This document shows positions 10,302-22,344 of a stretch of 64,000 nucleotides of DNA, piece by piece. Position 1 is the stretch's first letter, and each line of letters opens with the position of its first letter. This DNA is from Deinandra increscens subsp. villosa. Taxonomy: Eukaryota; Streptophyta; Magnoliopsida; Asterales; Asteraceae. The stretch is taken from NCBI GenBank assembly GCA_039602395.1, contig JBCNJP010000006.1, positions 14,372,952 through 14,436,951 of the forward strand, given 5' to 3'. The notes beneath the pieces are model-generated. The model saw only the letters and a list, made by a program, of their open reading frames with translations, searched no databases and was not told where the DNA came from. A program made the translations under genes and the position numbers.

Positions 10302-11016
10302 CAGCAGTTGTACTTTTAGCAGACACAGTACCCGTCAGCGAAAGACCGTTGCGGTCAATAGCTCGAACTTCATAGTCTCTCACCTTGTCTATTAAATCCA
10401 TTTAGTCAACAGTAGATAAGTCATGGATGTCTATAATGTATGCCACATAAGGGGAAAGCGACCATGGAAAAGAGTGGAGAATTTTTTTGCTAATGGAGGG
10501 CAGATTAGGCCGAATCTTCTTAGCAATCATTTCAGAGATGATCCTATAGAACTTGGAAACATATGTTTCAAACGAGTCACCGGTCTTGTTGGAGAAGGTA
10601 TTGAAAGATAGCCTTAATCTGTCTAGCCTCCTCTCCTTCGTAGCAGGGTTTCCTTCATACTTCTTTTCCAATCCCAACCAAACCTCATGAGCCAAAATGG
10701 CATCACAAAACTAATACAGAAGCTCATCATTGATAGCCATCTTACTGCATCCAAGAGCCCTTTTGTCCAACTTGAGCTGATTATGCTCAGTAGTGGTTAA
10801 TTCAGAAAGCTTCTTAAAAATCTTAGTTGTCCCACCAGGAGGAGGATCAACACCCACAACAACAACTTCTTCCACAGTAAATTCAGCAGGACCATATACG
10901 ACTGATATCCACAAGTCATAGTCAATGTATTCCAAGAAGTCTTTGAACTTGTCCTTCCAGTCATCAAAGTCACTAGCCCCCATCATCTTGGGAGGTCGAT
11001 TATTATTCTGATTCAC
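10302..11016 (-). pseudogene. D gag, N-terminal half
   Basis: The minus strand starts MNQNNNRPPKMMGASDFDDW at 11016 and continues through a UBN2-like Copia capsid domain (AHEVWLGLEKKYEG, RLRLSFNTFSNKTGDSFETY). In-frame stops lie after LLY (about 10708) and after DLSTVD (about 10402). The frame is cut at 10302 by the 3' LTR of B, and the remainder of D (C-terminal gag and pol) is not present to the left of B. Confidence 0.8.
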
Positions 11017-11803
11017 TGGAGCAAAGTGTTTTCCTTCAGCTATTTTCTTAAGTCATATAGTAAGATGATGCGCAATCTTAGCACGATATGCTCAATTCGT
11101 TCAAATTCTCACAAATGAATACCCTTAACACAATTGTTCAAACTTGCCAAATCCTTGAAAGAAAACAATGAGTTCCTACACACATTAACAACAATGAAAC
11201 ACAATATTAGTATTAAAGATGAAAATTGGATAATTGAAAAATTTTCAAAAAGTTTCAACACTTAGAAAAATTCAGCCTCTAGTTCTTGAGAAATCAAAGA
11301 TTTGAAATTAATATTCATGAATCAGAGCTTTCATTAGCTAATTAGATGTGAAATCCATGTAGGAATAGATTACTCAACTACCAGATTCGCTCAAAATGCC
11401 TCTAACCACCTGAAAATCGATCAAACAGTGAATGTTGTGAAGAACTTTAAAAAAATCTAAAATTTTGATCACTCAAATCTTGATGTTTTCAGTGATTCTA
11501 GTTGCTACAAGTTTATTTTGAGCATCATAACCCTCGCAAACATTCAATTTGAGCTCATATTAACAAGAAAAAAGAATTTGAAATTTGAACTCAAGAATAG
11601 TAGCTTGAACATCCATGGGTGCCTTTTTGAAAATCTTTAAAATTGGTCATTAAAACACAGTTTTTGCTAAATATGAGTATTACAATGTGTTGGAAATCAA
11701 ATTTCCTTCAAAAATTCAATATCATACTTGCAAAACATCCATTGTTGATAAATTAGGTGAGATACTTCAAGTTTTTATAAAAACAAGAACATAGAAAAAA
11801 TTG
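11017..11803 (-). other. D 5' leader, non-coding
   Basis: A/T-rich sequence between the gag start and the PBS. No gene or motif array is visible here; in D the array is in the LTR instead. Confidence 0.6.
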
Positions 11804-11816
11804 CTCTGATACCAAT
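11804..11816 (-). other. D primer-binding site
   Basis: The minus strand reads ATTGGTATCAGAGCAA directly after the LTR end CCTAACA. Confidence 0.85.
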
Positions 11817-12285
11817 TGTTAGGACTAGATTTGAGCCTATATTTGTCACCCAATTCATGATACAAGCGGGGAAATCATGTATCAAGATCATCTATGGTTG
11901 ATTGCCATTACAATCCTACAAGATCTAGCAAAAGCTAAAGAACACACACAAGGAACACCAAGAACACACACACAAAAAGCTCTCTTGTATTGCAAAGATG
12001 ATTGTTACAGCTAGGGTTACGTCACACACTATTTATACTAGAGAGCTAGGTACAGAAAACAATGAAATTTGATAAGATAGAAAATATTCTAAGTAACAGC
12101 AACAGTTGTCTGTATATAACAACTAGAGTTGTCCATATGCAGAAGAACTTAACCGTATAGAGCATTTGTTATCCGTCTGGCAAGTTGGTTGTCTTGGACA
12201 AAAGATGTCCGTATAGCATTACACTTGGTCATCTGAACACTTGGACATCTAACTTGGCCGTATAGGCAAATGACTTGGTCGTATA

Positions 12286-14771
12286 TGTCACACCCGGGCC
12301 TTTGGAGGCCGAGATAGCCAATATCGTATCTGTTTAAAAAGACAAAATGAATACATTCTATTAAAATTTTTCAAAGGGCAAGGTTTTATCAAGGAAAATA
12401 AAATACAAGAATTAAATTCTAAGTTATTCTAGGCGGAAGCTATGTGTCTTCTAAGGATGTCTTCATGGCGCGCGAGCGGATCTACGGTTGATCTTCTAGT
12501 TCCAAGTTGTCCAACGCTAGGTACCTGATACATACTCAAAAAAGAAATTGTGTCAACGAAAAAGTTGAGTGAGTTCACACGGTTAGTCAAAAGTAATATT
12601 CGTACGAAGATGAAATTCCCATTGAATTTGTCGAATATATAACCATATTTGTGTGTAATCAAAAAATGAGTGTTTGATTTAGTAAACATAGTTATCATTG
12701 TATTTATAAAAAATATGGTGGTTATCGTACACGTGTAAAAAAGTATGTTTTTATCGTACGTCGTCACAGTAGTAATCAATTAGATGTCCCGTCGACCATG
12801 GGATGCTATGGCGTCTAAGTGAATATAGTTCCACAATCAACCATCATCTATCCGTCGTGGTCCATATCCGATTATTTTGTGCGCGACCACTCACCAATAG
12901 AGTCTTCCCGTAAAATATGAATAAAGGTGAACCCAACCATGGGGTTGCGATGTGTCAAAGGTCAAAATGCCGCCTTTGTGAAGGCGTCCCGAAATATATG
13001 GGCACAAGGATGTGTGGGAATTATCCCCAAATAGTGCTATCCATTTTACCTGTGGTCCTATACCAAGGACTAAGATTGCTTTGTATGTCGTTAAGTTATC
13101 TTGGGGGTTATGTGACTTAAATTTGGTATAAGTTTGAGTGTGGTTTCATGCATGATTCTATTGTTTAAATTTATTGAGTAATTTAGAGGTTAAACCGGTG
13201 AATTGAATTATTTGAAATGCATGTCGGGTTTAGGGGTTAGAGTTGGGTCATAGGTCCATTCGTTATTTAACAGCTAGTCCGAGCCCACTCATTAGCAAAG
13301 TTTGGTCCGTTGGCCCAATTGTCATTAAAATAGTTTTTGGGTTTTGGTTTGTGCCGAAAATAATAGTCCAGGTGTCGGGTATCATTTATAAGAACAACAT
13401 GTTGTATACTTTGAGCCGTAGGCTACTAAAATAGTTTAAATACAGAAGATAAGTTGTCTAATGTATGTTTCTTACTAAGTTTATTTTCGAGCGAAATGTT
13501 GTTGTTAACTTTTTTAATATATATCCAACCCAAAGTTGTATCCCATTAGGTGTTTTAATGGTAGTGGGTTGCAGCCCATTTGGGCTTTTAATGAACACGG
13601 TGGGCTTTGCCCAGGTTGCATGTTTTAGGGGCATTGGGCCTTAAGGCCCAATTACGTGATTTATTTTAGTTTATGTAAAAACAATGGGCCGCTAGGCCGT
13701 CTTGGTTTAGTTAGTAGCTTTGGGCGCCTAGTGGGTTTAGTTCACTAGCTTGAACACGTTTTTTATACTCGACCCGACCCACTTTACCCAATCATTGGTT
13801 CGTTGTAAAAATGAGTTTTTTAGGAATCGGTTCACTTTCATAAATATCTATTAATTCCTAAATCCGTGTTTTGATCATGTCTTTTAAAATAAGTCGTTGG
13901 GTTAAGTTTGGTTATTCCAAAATGATGTTTTAGTGGGTTTCCTTGGGTGCATGCAAGCCCATAATTGTTGAAATAAAACAAAACAGAAAGGGTTGGAGGT
14001 TACTGGTGTCGAACCCTTAACCTTTAGGGTGCATTCATGAGCCCTAGTCACTGCGGTAGTGGCTCGGTTTGTTATAGTTTTCGTGTTGTTATGCTTTAGT
14101 AGGTTTTGTTATTGTTTTTGTCTATGTATCTCAACCAAAGGAAAACAGGCAATCAATGGATTTGAATGGAACGTAAAATGATAATAAGAACATATAAGGC
14201 TAAACTCGAAATGAATGTATACCTTTGTAAATGATGTATGCGAGGTGTAGAAGTAAGAGGAAGCATCCGGGAGCTTCGATAGGCTTCTTGAGTGTCTTGC
14301 ATTTTGTGAACAAAATTTTTGGCACAGGATCTAAGGATGGTGAATGGATGAAAACGAGAACGAGGGTTCTTACCGACGCGAATGTGGGTATGATCGATGA
14401 TGAGCACGCATGAATGGACTTTGGCTTTATTTTGATCTTGGGAAGAACCTTGATTGAAGGTGGTATGATGGGGGTTTGCATAGCTTTGTGATGGGGAATG
14501 ATGGTGGGTGGCGATTGGTGGTGATAGATGGGAAATCCGGTGAGGGTAGTTTGGTGGTATTCGTCTATGGCGGTGGTAGGATTTGAGTGGTAGTATTGTG
14601 GTGGTTGAGTGGTGTTGAATAGGTGGTAATGTGAAAGTGACATGGTGGCGAGGTGGTGGTTTGCAGTGGCCTAAAGCCGAGAGGGGGAGGGAGATCGGGA
14701 GAGTTGAGAGGAAGTGGGGGAGCAAATGATGAGGTGATGGTGGTTATAAGACCGGCTAAGGAGTCATTAGA

Positions 14772-14809
<38 letters not shown>

Positions 14810-15639
14810 TGATGGGATGTTGAGCAAATGAGGGTGGAGCTCGGTGCATGGATCTTGATTAGGGGTTGAGAGATTTTGTTTGAGTTGGCAAGAAAGCCTT
14901 CTCATTTGTTACTCTCAATTGCATGCAATCCCATTAGCCATTGTGGGTGGCATAGTTCCGCTTTGGTCCCTCATGTTTGCATAGACCTCGTAATCGGCTC
15001 AAGGGAATCCTAGAGTGGACGGTTTGGGGTTATGAACCGAGCCGGATCCATGTGGGTTGATGGAAGGATCGGATCCGAGGCCTCATTCCATCGGGTTGCA
15101 AGACCCAAATGGGTTTCTTGTTTAGGCTTGATGGATCCTAGTTCTTATTCTATCTGAAAAATAATAAATTGGGCTAGGCCAATTTAGAGTATAATAGGCC
15201 CTGGTGACCCGTAGGCTCTTAATGGGCTTATTTGGCTTAGATGGCCCATGTATTGTAAATGGGCCAATCATACGGACTCGGCGGTCCATTGATTACTTAT
15301 TGGGCGTATGTGGCCCATAAGTGTTTGATTGGGCTTACTGGATCCCTTTTGGGATTGCTAGAGATTTAATGGGCTTGAAGATGTTGTATGGATGTGAAAG
15401 ATGGAATTTACGAGATGATTGGGATAATGATGGGAATTGGAACTAGAAAGGGTTGAGATACTAGATGGGTGATCATGTGTGTGACTATATATTTATATAA
15501 ATCAAGCATTATTTGTATTTGTTATCGATTATGGTTCTTCCGTTCATATAACAGGTTGTGTAATTGTCTGTAAAATGGCGCGAAAAATTTGCCGTGAAAT
15601 TTGTATATACTATAGGTTTTTGTCGATGTGGGTATTACG
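12286..15639 (+). mobile_element. S1: solo Gypsy-type LTR, about 3.35 kb
   Basis: Begins TGTCACACCCGGGCC and ends GGGTATTAC(g), the termini of long plant chromovirus LTRs. It lies inside the D LTR between near-matching pentamers, GTATA on the left and ATATA on the right, so the TSD has one change and the LTR's terminal A is altered. It holds no gag or pol. The proline- and histidine-rich minus-strand frames at 14153-14849 come from GGTGG/GATGG-rich DNA and look fortuitous. It probably arose by LTR-LTR recombination of a full element. Confidence 0.65.
14774..14807. repeat. (GA)n microsatellite
   Basis: About 17 uninterrupted GA units inside S1. Confidence 0.95.
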
Positions 15640-15922
15640 ATATAGGCAAAACTGGCTTGGCCGTCTAGGACTTGTCCGTTTGGGCACTTGTTCGTTTAAT
15701 GCAACATTGTCCGTATGGGCAAACTATAAATACTTTAAACGGCCAAGTAAGTTGATCGTATAGGCATATAGAACTTGTCCGTATGGATTTGTTCTATATG
15801 ACCAATTACCCAAAATCTCCAAGATCTTCCAAATGTTGAATCAACAAAAATCTTCAGGGGACTTCACCAGAAATGCTTAACGGTGAAGTGTTTGAGTTGC
15901 CACCAACTTATAAGTTCCAACA

Positions 15923-17527
15923 TGCTTAATTATTATGAACATTAGATTCTTATCATACAAGAAAGACGAATGTTGTAGTCAACACCTTAAGAAGGAATGA
16001 ACGGATTAAGCCCCTCGAGTTTGAGCACATGCAATGATAATTCACACAAGTCTCACTGCACACATTGGTGATACTCAACTCGATGCACTCAAAGAAAAAA
16101 AATTGAAAAATGAATGCCTACGAGGTATGGATAAACAATTTGAGACCAAATTGGATGGAACCTAATATTTTTATAAACGGGAGTTGGGTGCCAAGTTTTG
16201 GAAGTTTGAGAAACTTAGTATTGGATGAGGCACACAAATCTAGATATTCTATCCACCTTAGATCCGATAAGATATATCATTGCCTTAAAGAATTATATTG
16301 GTAACCGAACATGAAAGCCGATATTGCCACCAATGTCAGTAAGTTCTTGACATGTTCAAAGGTTAAGGCAGAGTATCAAAAACCAACAAGGTTGTTGCAT
16401 CTACTAGGGGTGCCCCAATGGAAATGGGAACAAAATGAATGGACTTTGTCACAAAGTTACTTACCTAAGATGTTGAATGGTTGCGACACAGTTTGGGTAA
16501 TTATCGATCGTCTCATGAATTCCTCACATTTCCAGCCAATCAAATAAACTAATAATAATGAAAGATTGAAAAAATATACTTAAAATAAGTTATCTTGATG
16601 CATGAGGTGCCAATCTCAATTATCTCTGACAGAGATAGCTGGTTTACATCGAGGTTCTAGCAGTCACTACAAAATGCATTGGGTACTCGTTTAGACATGA
16701 GTACTACATATCACCCACAAAAAGATGGTCATAGTGAAAGGACCATCCAAACCTTGGAGGAAATGTTGCGTGCTTGTATGATTAATTTTGATAATAATTA
16801 GGATAATCATTTGCCTCTAGCCGAGTTTGCATATAACGACAGTTATCATACATATATCAAGGTTGCACCATTTGGTCTCTTTATGGATGGAAGTGTGGTG
16901 GCCTATCTGTTGATAAAAGATGTAAATAGCTAACATACTGGTCTAGAAATCATGCATGAAAAGATTGAGAAGATATTCTAGAGTCAAAATAGACTCAAGA
17001 ATTCACGTGATCATCAGAAGAGCCATGTTTCCATGAGGTGTAAACCCTTGGAATTTCAAGTAGGAGACAATGTTTTGTTGAAAGTATCTCCTTTGAAAGG
17101 CGTAATCAAATTCGGAAAGCAAGACAAGTTAAACCCTCGATACATTGGGCCTTTTGAGATTCTAGAAAGAATCAGACTGGGAGCTTATTGATTTCATTTA
17201 CTACAAGAACTTAGCAGTGTTAATGACACCTTCCATGTTTTAAACTTGAATAAGTGTTTATCAAATGAAACGTTTGTTATTCCGTTTTAAGAAACCCATA
17301 TTAACAATAAACTCCATTTTGTTGTGGGACCCGTGGAAATCATGGATCAAGAAATCAAGAGCTTGAAACAGAGTCACATTCCCATTGTAAAGTTCGATGG
17401 AATTCCCGACGAGGTCCGGAATTTACCTAGGAACGCAAAGATCATATCCGAAAAAAAGTACCCATAGTTTTTCAAACATGCATCTTCATTGAATGACACT
17501 AGCTGAATTTCGGGTAGAAATTCTTCT
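15923..17527 (+). pseudogene. L Gypsy pol fragment: RNase H end, integrase, C-terminal domain
   Basis: Degenerate chromovirus-type pol. The end of RNase H (SYHTRKTNVV) begins just right of the D LTR. The zinc-binding part of integrase follows (LVLDEAHKSRYSIH, MKADIATNVSKFLTCSKVK), then the core (WVIIDRLMNSSHF; SERTIQTLE-like sequence near 16735) and the tail (GKQDKLNPRYIGPFEILERI). Numerous stops and frameshifts are present. The 5' part of L was separated by D and is not in the window. Confidence 0.8.
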
Positions 17528-18023
17528 AATGGGGGAGAATGTGACAACCGACAAAATATCAGGTCAAGCGTTAAACTTTGACTGATGTCATTACGTTAAA
17601 CATTTTTGCATGTTAGACTTAATTGTTGAAATTAGGTCATTTGATGCATAACACGTCCATACATCACACAGTTTACATTAGGGTGTTTGAAAAACACTAG
17701 ATAACACACGAGTCGACCCCACACGAAACCCTTGGTGATACAATTTGATAAAGTGTAAAAAGCATACATAGGTGGTGGAAAATCTTAAAACTATAAAATT
17801 ATATTTTTATGTATGTAAACATCTATAAACAAATATTTATAAAAATGCTCAAGTTATTATTTAACTTTTGTCAGTTTTATACCCGGTTTTTATTTTTAAA
17901 ACCTTATATCTTGATCTCTCTCCCAAAATCTCTCTTGGCCCTCACTAAAAACCAACCCAAACCACCTTCCCAACCTAACCGATCAGTTTCCCCTTTAAAA
18001 ACCCTTTGATCACACATTACAAC
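17528..18023 (+). repeat. L polypurine tract and 3' LTR (end cut by H)
   Basis: AATGGGGGAGAA precedes the LTR start TGTGACAACCGAC at 17540. The LTR runs ~480 bp, with a TATATTTTTATG stretch near 17800, until H begins at 18024. Whether its natural end is reached is unclear. Confidence 0.7.
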
Positions 18024-18206
18024 TATCACACCCCTAAAAATCCACCCGCGGGGTATCACCGTGAATGGGGGCGTGACCGACCAGATCTGAGTCACGAGAC
18101 TCACGGAACATACTGTATGCACGAAAAATGTTTTAAAAACAAGTTTAACAGTCCAAAGATTTAAAACAAGTTTATCAGGGTTTTGCGGAAGCGAATTAAA
18201 ACAAAC

Positions 18207-18553
18207 TAATTCCTCTTTGTTTTTATAAGACATTGATGTCTGAATCCAAATACCTCTTTTGAATGTTAAGAGGTGGTTCAAATGTCTGAAAACTGAATCA
18301 TTAAGAGGTGGAGGCCGAAGGCCGATAATTGGTCGTCGGAGACGGAGCCTAGTTATCGAAGACGGAGTTCTATTCGCTAGAGAACGAACAACTTTTTTTT
18401 AGGGTTAAGATGTTTTAAAAGGTCTTGATGGTTAAGACGCTATTAAGATGTAGAACCTCTTAATAACAGGAAAAAAAATAAAAGGCTCTACATTTGAATA
18501 CGTCTGACCGAATCAAATATAACCTCTATTCAGAGGTTTTCAATAAAACAAAC
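18207..18553. mobile_element. ~338-bp non-coding insertion with 9-bp direct repeat (MITE-like)
   Basis: AAAACAAAC occurs at 18198-18206 and again at 18545-18553. The matching part of the other H LTR (about 35461-35480) has a single AAAACAAAC and no insert, so it acts as an empty site. The insert repeats TTAAGAGGT / ACCTCTTAA in both orientations, but I could not define clean terminal inverted repeats. A 9-bp duplication suggests a Mutator-type transposon; 8 bp would suggest hAT. Confidence 0.6.
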
Positions 18554-18973
18554 AAGGCCTAAGTTAAATTGTTTTACACCCATGGCGATAAAAGATAAAA
18601 AGTGTTTACAATCCCATGTATTCAAGAATCAGATATGATCCTAACGTACGTGCTACTTAGCTCTCCTAAGGACCTGAGAAGAAACATGTAAAAGTGTCAA
18701 CATGGGGCTGGTGAATTCACGGAGTTAAGCAAGCAGATAAATAATATTTATTCAAAAAATAGTAAGTTAACTAGTTACCCTCAACGAGGCATAACCAAAG
18801 AAGGAATCACACATCCTGAAAGTTAATTAGCATTTTATATTACTTGGGTTAGCAATACCACGTTATTTGTAAACCAATACGATTCGTGACCTCCATTCCT
18901 GACATATTTAATATTTTTCCTTCTATCCATGCTATGATGCTAAGCATAACCACGAATTAGGACAATATAATAC

Positions 18974-20711
18974 TGATGTACACATAATTATACATAACTT
19001 TATACTAAAATATTCCCATATTTTGGGAAAAAACCTAGCCACTAACATCAAAACAAAGCGATTTTGTATTCTTTTTAGTTTTTTAGGTTTTCTGAAGCAA
19101 AAATACCAAAAGGAGCATAATCTAGCAGAAAAGTGAAGAGAAATGCAAGATTTGGGATTTCTTGACTTTAGCACGACCCGTTCCCAATCCGGCACGCCCC
19201 GTGCCAGACCCGAACCTGTAGAATTCTTCCTCTGATCCAGCACACCCCGTGTCTCTGAATCACCATGCCCGGTGCTGAAGCCTCCTGACATGGCACGACC
19301 GTGCTCTGACAAATACGGCTCGTGCCTCTGAAGACAGAAGATTCCAAATCCTCTACCTGACATGGCACGACCCGTGCCACTATAAGCATGCCCTGTGCCA
19401 AACTCCAGACTTTGCCTATAAAAGCCGGCCTTCTCCCACTTCACAACTCGCTCAATTCTTATCTCTCCCCCTACATTTAGATTAGTTAGTCGAGCCACTT
19501 GGCGTTTTCGTGTATTTAAGTATGTTAAAGTCTGTAAGAACTTCAACCAGTTTAAGTAATTGAAAGTATTTTGACTGTGAAATCTTCCTTACTTACTGGC
19601 AAATCTTTAAGCTATGATTAGCTAAATTCTTACACTTGATTGTAAATAATAAACCTTTGACAAGTTTTCAAATTGTCTTTATAAAGTTGGTTTAAGGTGT
19701 GGCTAATGACTTTCTGGAAACCCTTTTTTATTGAAAGTGTATTATTGATTTTCTGAACCAAACGTGCTATACATATCATACAAAATTCGGGGAGTCGAAA
19801 TCCCAAAGGCCGGACTTGTGACATCCGGTTGGGGGACGATGCAAAGGTGACTCGCACCCCATGCTACATGATACGTTCGAGGTCCTTATTTCTATGTAAG
19901 CAAACTCGGAGGACCACATAAGTGCGGGCTAAAAGTATTTTGTTGGGAATGGGGGTTGGTAATATTTTGTCACTTCACGGAAGCCGAGATGGTACGTGTT
20001 TGTGAACTTGGCTCTAGTCAAGCTAGACATGCATGCGAGAGAGTAATGCATGGAAGAAACGAACCTTAGTCCCTTAAAAAGATCATTTTCACAATAATAT
20101 AATCTGGCACGCAGGGTTGTTCCTCTGCTGGATCATGGCGGCCTGTCGAGTACGGTAAGTCGACTGGTTTGAGGGGCCCCGTAAGTAAGTGGCATTATAC
20201 TACTATATTTGTCTTTTGGCAGCACAGTTCCTCGGGGTTCATACTCCTCGTAGACGATCACCTGGGAGAGTAGTGATACTAGATTTGAGGATGAGAAGTG
20301 GTCTAGTTGTCTGCCAATAAGACAATATTAACCCAAAGTTATAAATAAACAATCTATCTATGAGTTACTGGTACAATTATTCCAATCAATATTGACTACG
20401 ACTGCTTGAGTCCGAAAACCCATTTTATCTATATATGTATTTATATTAAACTTATCTTTCTGAAAATCAAAGATAGAGTTTGGTTAAACGTTGGCAAAGA
20501 TTAAGTGTTGGGAGCTCACATTTTCCATTGTGTCCTGATCGATCTTGATTCAACTTACCACTACTATACTGCCCACGATGGGTATACTTGCCCGTGTAAA
20601 GTGGTGAAATGGTAGTTGTCAAGTAAATCAGGTACTATAAATTTAAAATTTTAAAGCTGCTAAAAAGGTTTGAAAAATTGCCATATTTTATGAACACCTC
20701 AGCACACACCA
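18974..20711 (+). mobile_element. J1: solo LTR (1,738 bp) inside the H LTR
   Basis: Starts TGATGTACAC, ends CACACACCA, and is flanked by perfect AATAC duplications at 18969-18973 and 20712-20716. It contains a TATAAAAG box near 19416, preceded by an array of GGCACG…CGTGCC motifs at 19165-19400. It is homologous to J2 and J3 (29162-33803). A 204-codon minus-strand frame inside is fortuitous. Confidence 0.8.
19165..19420. repeat. GGCACGNCCCGTGCC motif array in J1
   Basis: About ten near-palindromic GGCACG…CGTGCC copies, 20-40 bp apart, end just before the TATAAAAG box. The same arrays lie at 29620-29890 (J2) and 31565-31795 (J3). Confidence 0.8.
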
Positions 20712-22344
20712 AATACCCGTTCCTCTCCCCCGAAGAGTAGGCAGGGACTAGACAGACTAGCTCGGGCAGGGATTGTTAAGCCTAACAAATCGGTTTCATA
20801 ATTCCCCGTTATCAAAATGATACTAATGGAACATGTTTTTAGTGGAAAGACTCCTTTGCATGTTTCTCATTTATGGTTTACAAAATAGTATATAAAATAA
20901 AGCTCGCATTTCTGAAAAGAAATAGTTACCACATGTCTTCTCGCCCAAAAGCAATACATGTTAAAAAGAGGGGCCGTGAACTCACCTTGGGTGCGTAATA
21001 TTAATCCGAATAGTCAAAGTTGACAATAGATGGTGAATCCCTCTAGACTTCACCTAATACACGTAATAGTGTGAGTGTTTGACCGTGTTGACCGACCTTC
21101 CCACCAACGCGCAGGCAATAGAAAAGTTGACTCGACAACACATTGGTGATCAATTTAGGTTTTCTAATATTTATCCTAACATGTATAGCACATATAACGT
21201 GTTACCTAGCAACAAATATGCATGCGTCGCAATTTACTACAAGTTATCCTGCGCGTACGATGTAAGACCGACGGGACGATCTTACAAGTTCTTATCATTG
21301 CCAATGGGGTAGGAGACTTAGGACTTTTACACAGAAATAACGCATAATTGATTTGACCTAAGGCATGTAAACAAATAACCAAGTACTCATGATTTCATAC
21401 GCATGCGTCACATGAGTAATAATTTTTTGGGGAAAATATAAATTTATCACGTATAAGCTAAGTTCATGTCAAAACCACATTGCTATCACATGTTAAGCCA
21501 TATGGAATCACGTTTAGCATATCTCAAGTCATATCAAGTGTTCGAAATTGCATGCATGTACGTTACGTTGACCTACTATCACGTTTTGCATGATAATTTC
21601 ACATAAATAATTTAAATAAATTATTTCTCATGCAATCAATCATCAAGTTTGCAACTTTATAATCTGTCATGCATTCATTTATATAAATCATGCAAATTTA
21701 TCATAGATCCAACACAAATCAAATCACCTTTATCCTAGAACTATCATGCTTGATCATCAAAATCGAGTTTTTATTAAAGATCTTACGTAAAGTTAGCAAC
21801 TTTATCGCATATAAACCCTAGATCTAACACTATCAAGCATCGATATCAAGAATCATATGTAAAAATCGTATCTTTACTTGTATGAAAGCTTCTAAACCCT
21901 AGATCTATGCATGGATCATCATATTCATCATATATATCATGTTTTTGCTTCAAAGATGCAAACTTTATCATCAAAAACCTTAGATCTATGAATGAGAGCT
22001 TCATATCATCATGAAGCCATCCTAGATCTAACATAAAAATCAAAGGTTTAAGATTTTTCAACAAGAATCAAACAAGAAACAACATACGAATGATCTATGA
22101 TGAAACTAGGATGAAATAGGACTTGGATCTTCAAAAGAAATCAACAAAATGAAGGAACTTGGAGCAAGAACACATGAACAGCAGCTAGATAGTGTTTTGG
22201 GTCGTTTGGGAGCTGTAAATGAGGGTGGTGGTGGCTAATGGTTCTTAAATAGTGGAAATTGGGGTTTCTGCTAAAAATCAGGATACTAGCGTTTCACCAA
22301 ACCCAGGGGTTGAGTTATGTGTAATTGGTGTGAATGGATCTTCA
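20667..22344. repeat. Tandem duplication, copy 1
   Basis: A ~1,678-bp segment is directly repeated at 22345-24020 with only scattered substitutions and small indels. The unit begins with the last 45 bp of solo LTR J1 and its AATAC flank, then continues in H LTR sequence. Duplication therefore followed the J1 insertion. No gene is seen; the paired short frames are matching shadows. Confidence 0.9.

Larger units (their letters stand above)
11817..15922 (-). repeat. D 5' LTR, split by solo LTR S1
   Basis: The LTR consists of 11817-12285 plus about 15640-15922 (~750 bp when joined). The minus strand begins TGTTGGAACTTATAAG at 15922 and ends TAGTCCTAACA at 11817. Many copies of GTCCGTATAGG / CCGTATGG flank the S1 insertion on both sides (12115-12285 and 15655-15800), which shows the two parts belong together. 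The TATA box is near 12028. D had itself inserted in the pol of L, which resumes at 15923. Confidence 0.75.

Noticed and set aside
14153..14849. Proline/histidine/serine-rich minus-strand frames up to 190 codons
   Set aside because: Two overlapping frames are equally open because the DNA is GGTGG/GATGG- and GA-rich; it lies inside the S1 LTR.
18932..19546. 204-codon minus-strand frame
   Set aside because: It runs antisense through the motif array of solo LTR J1 and has no domain; the other J LTRs do not keep it.
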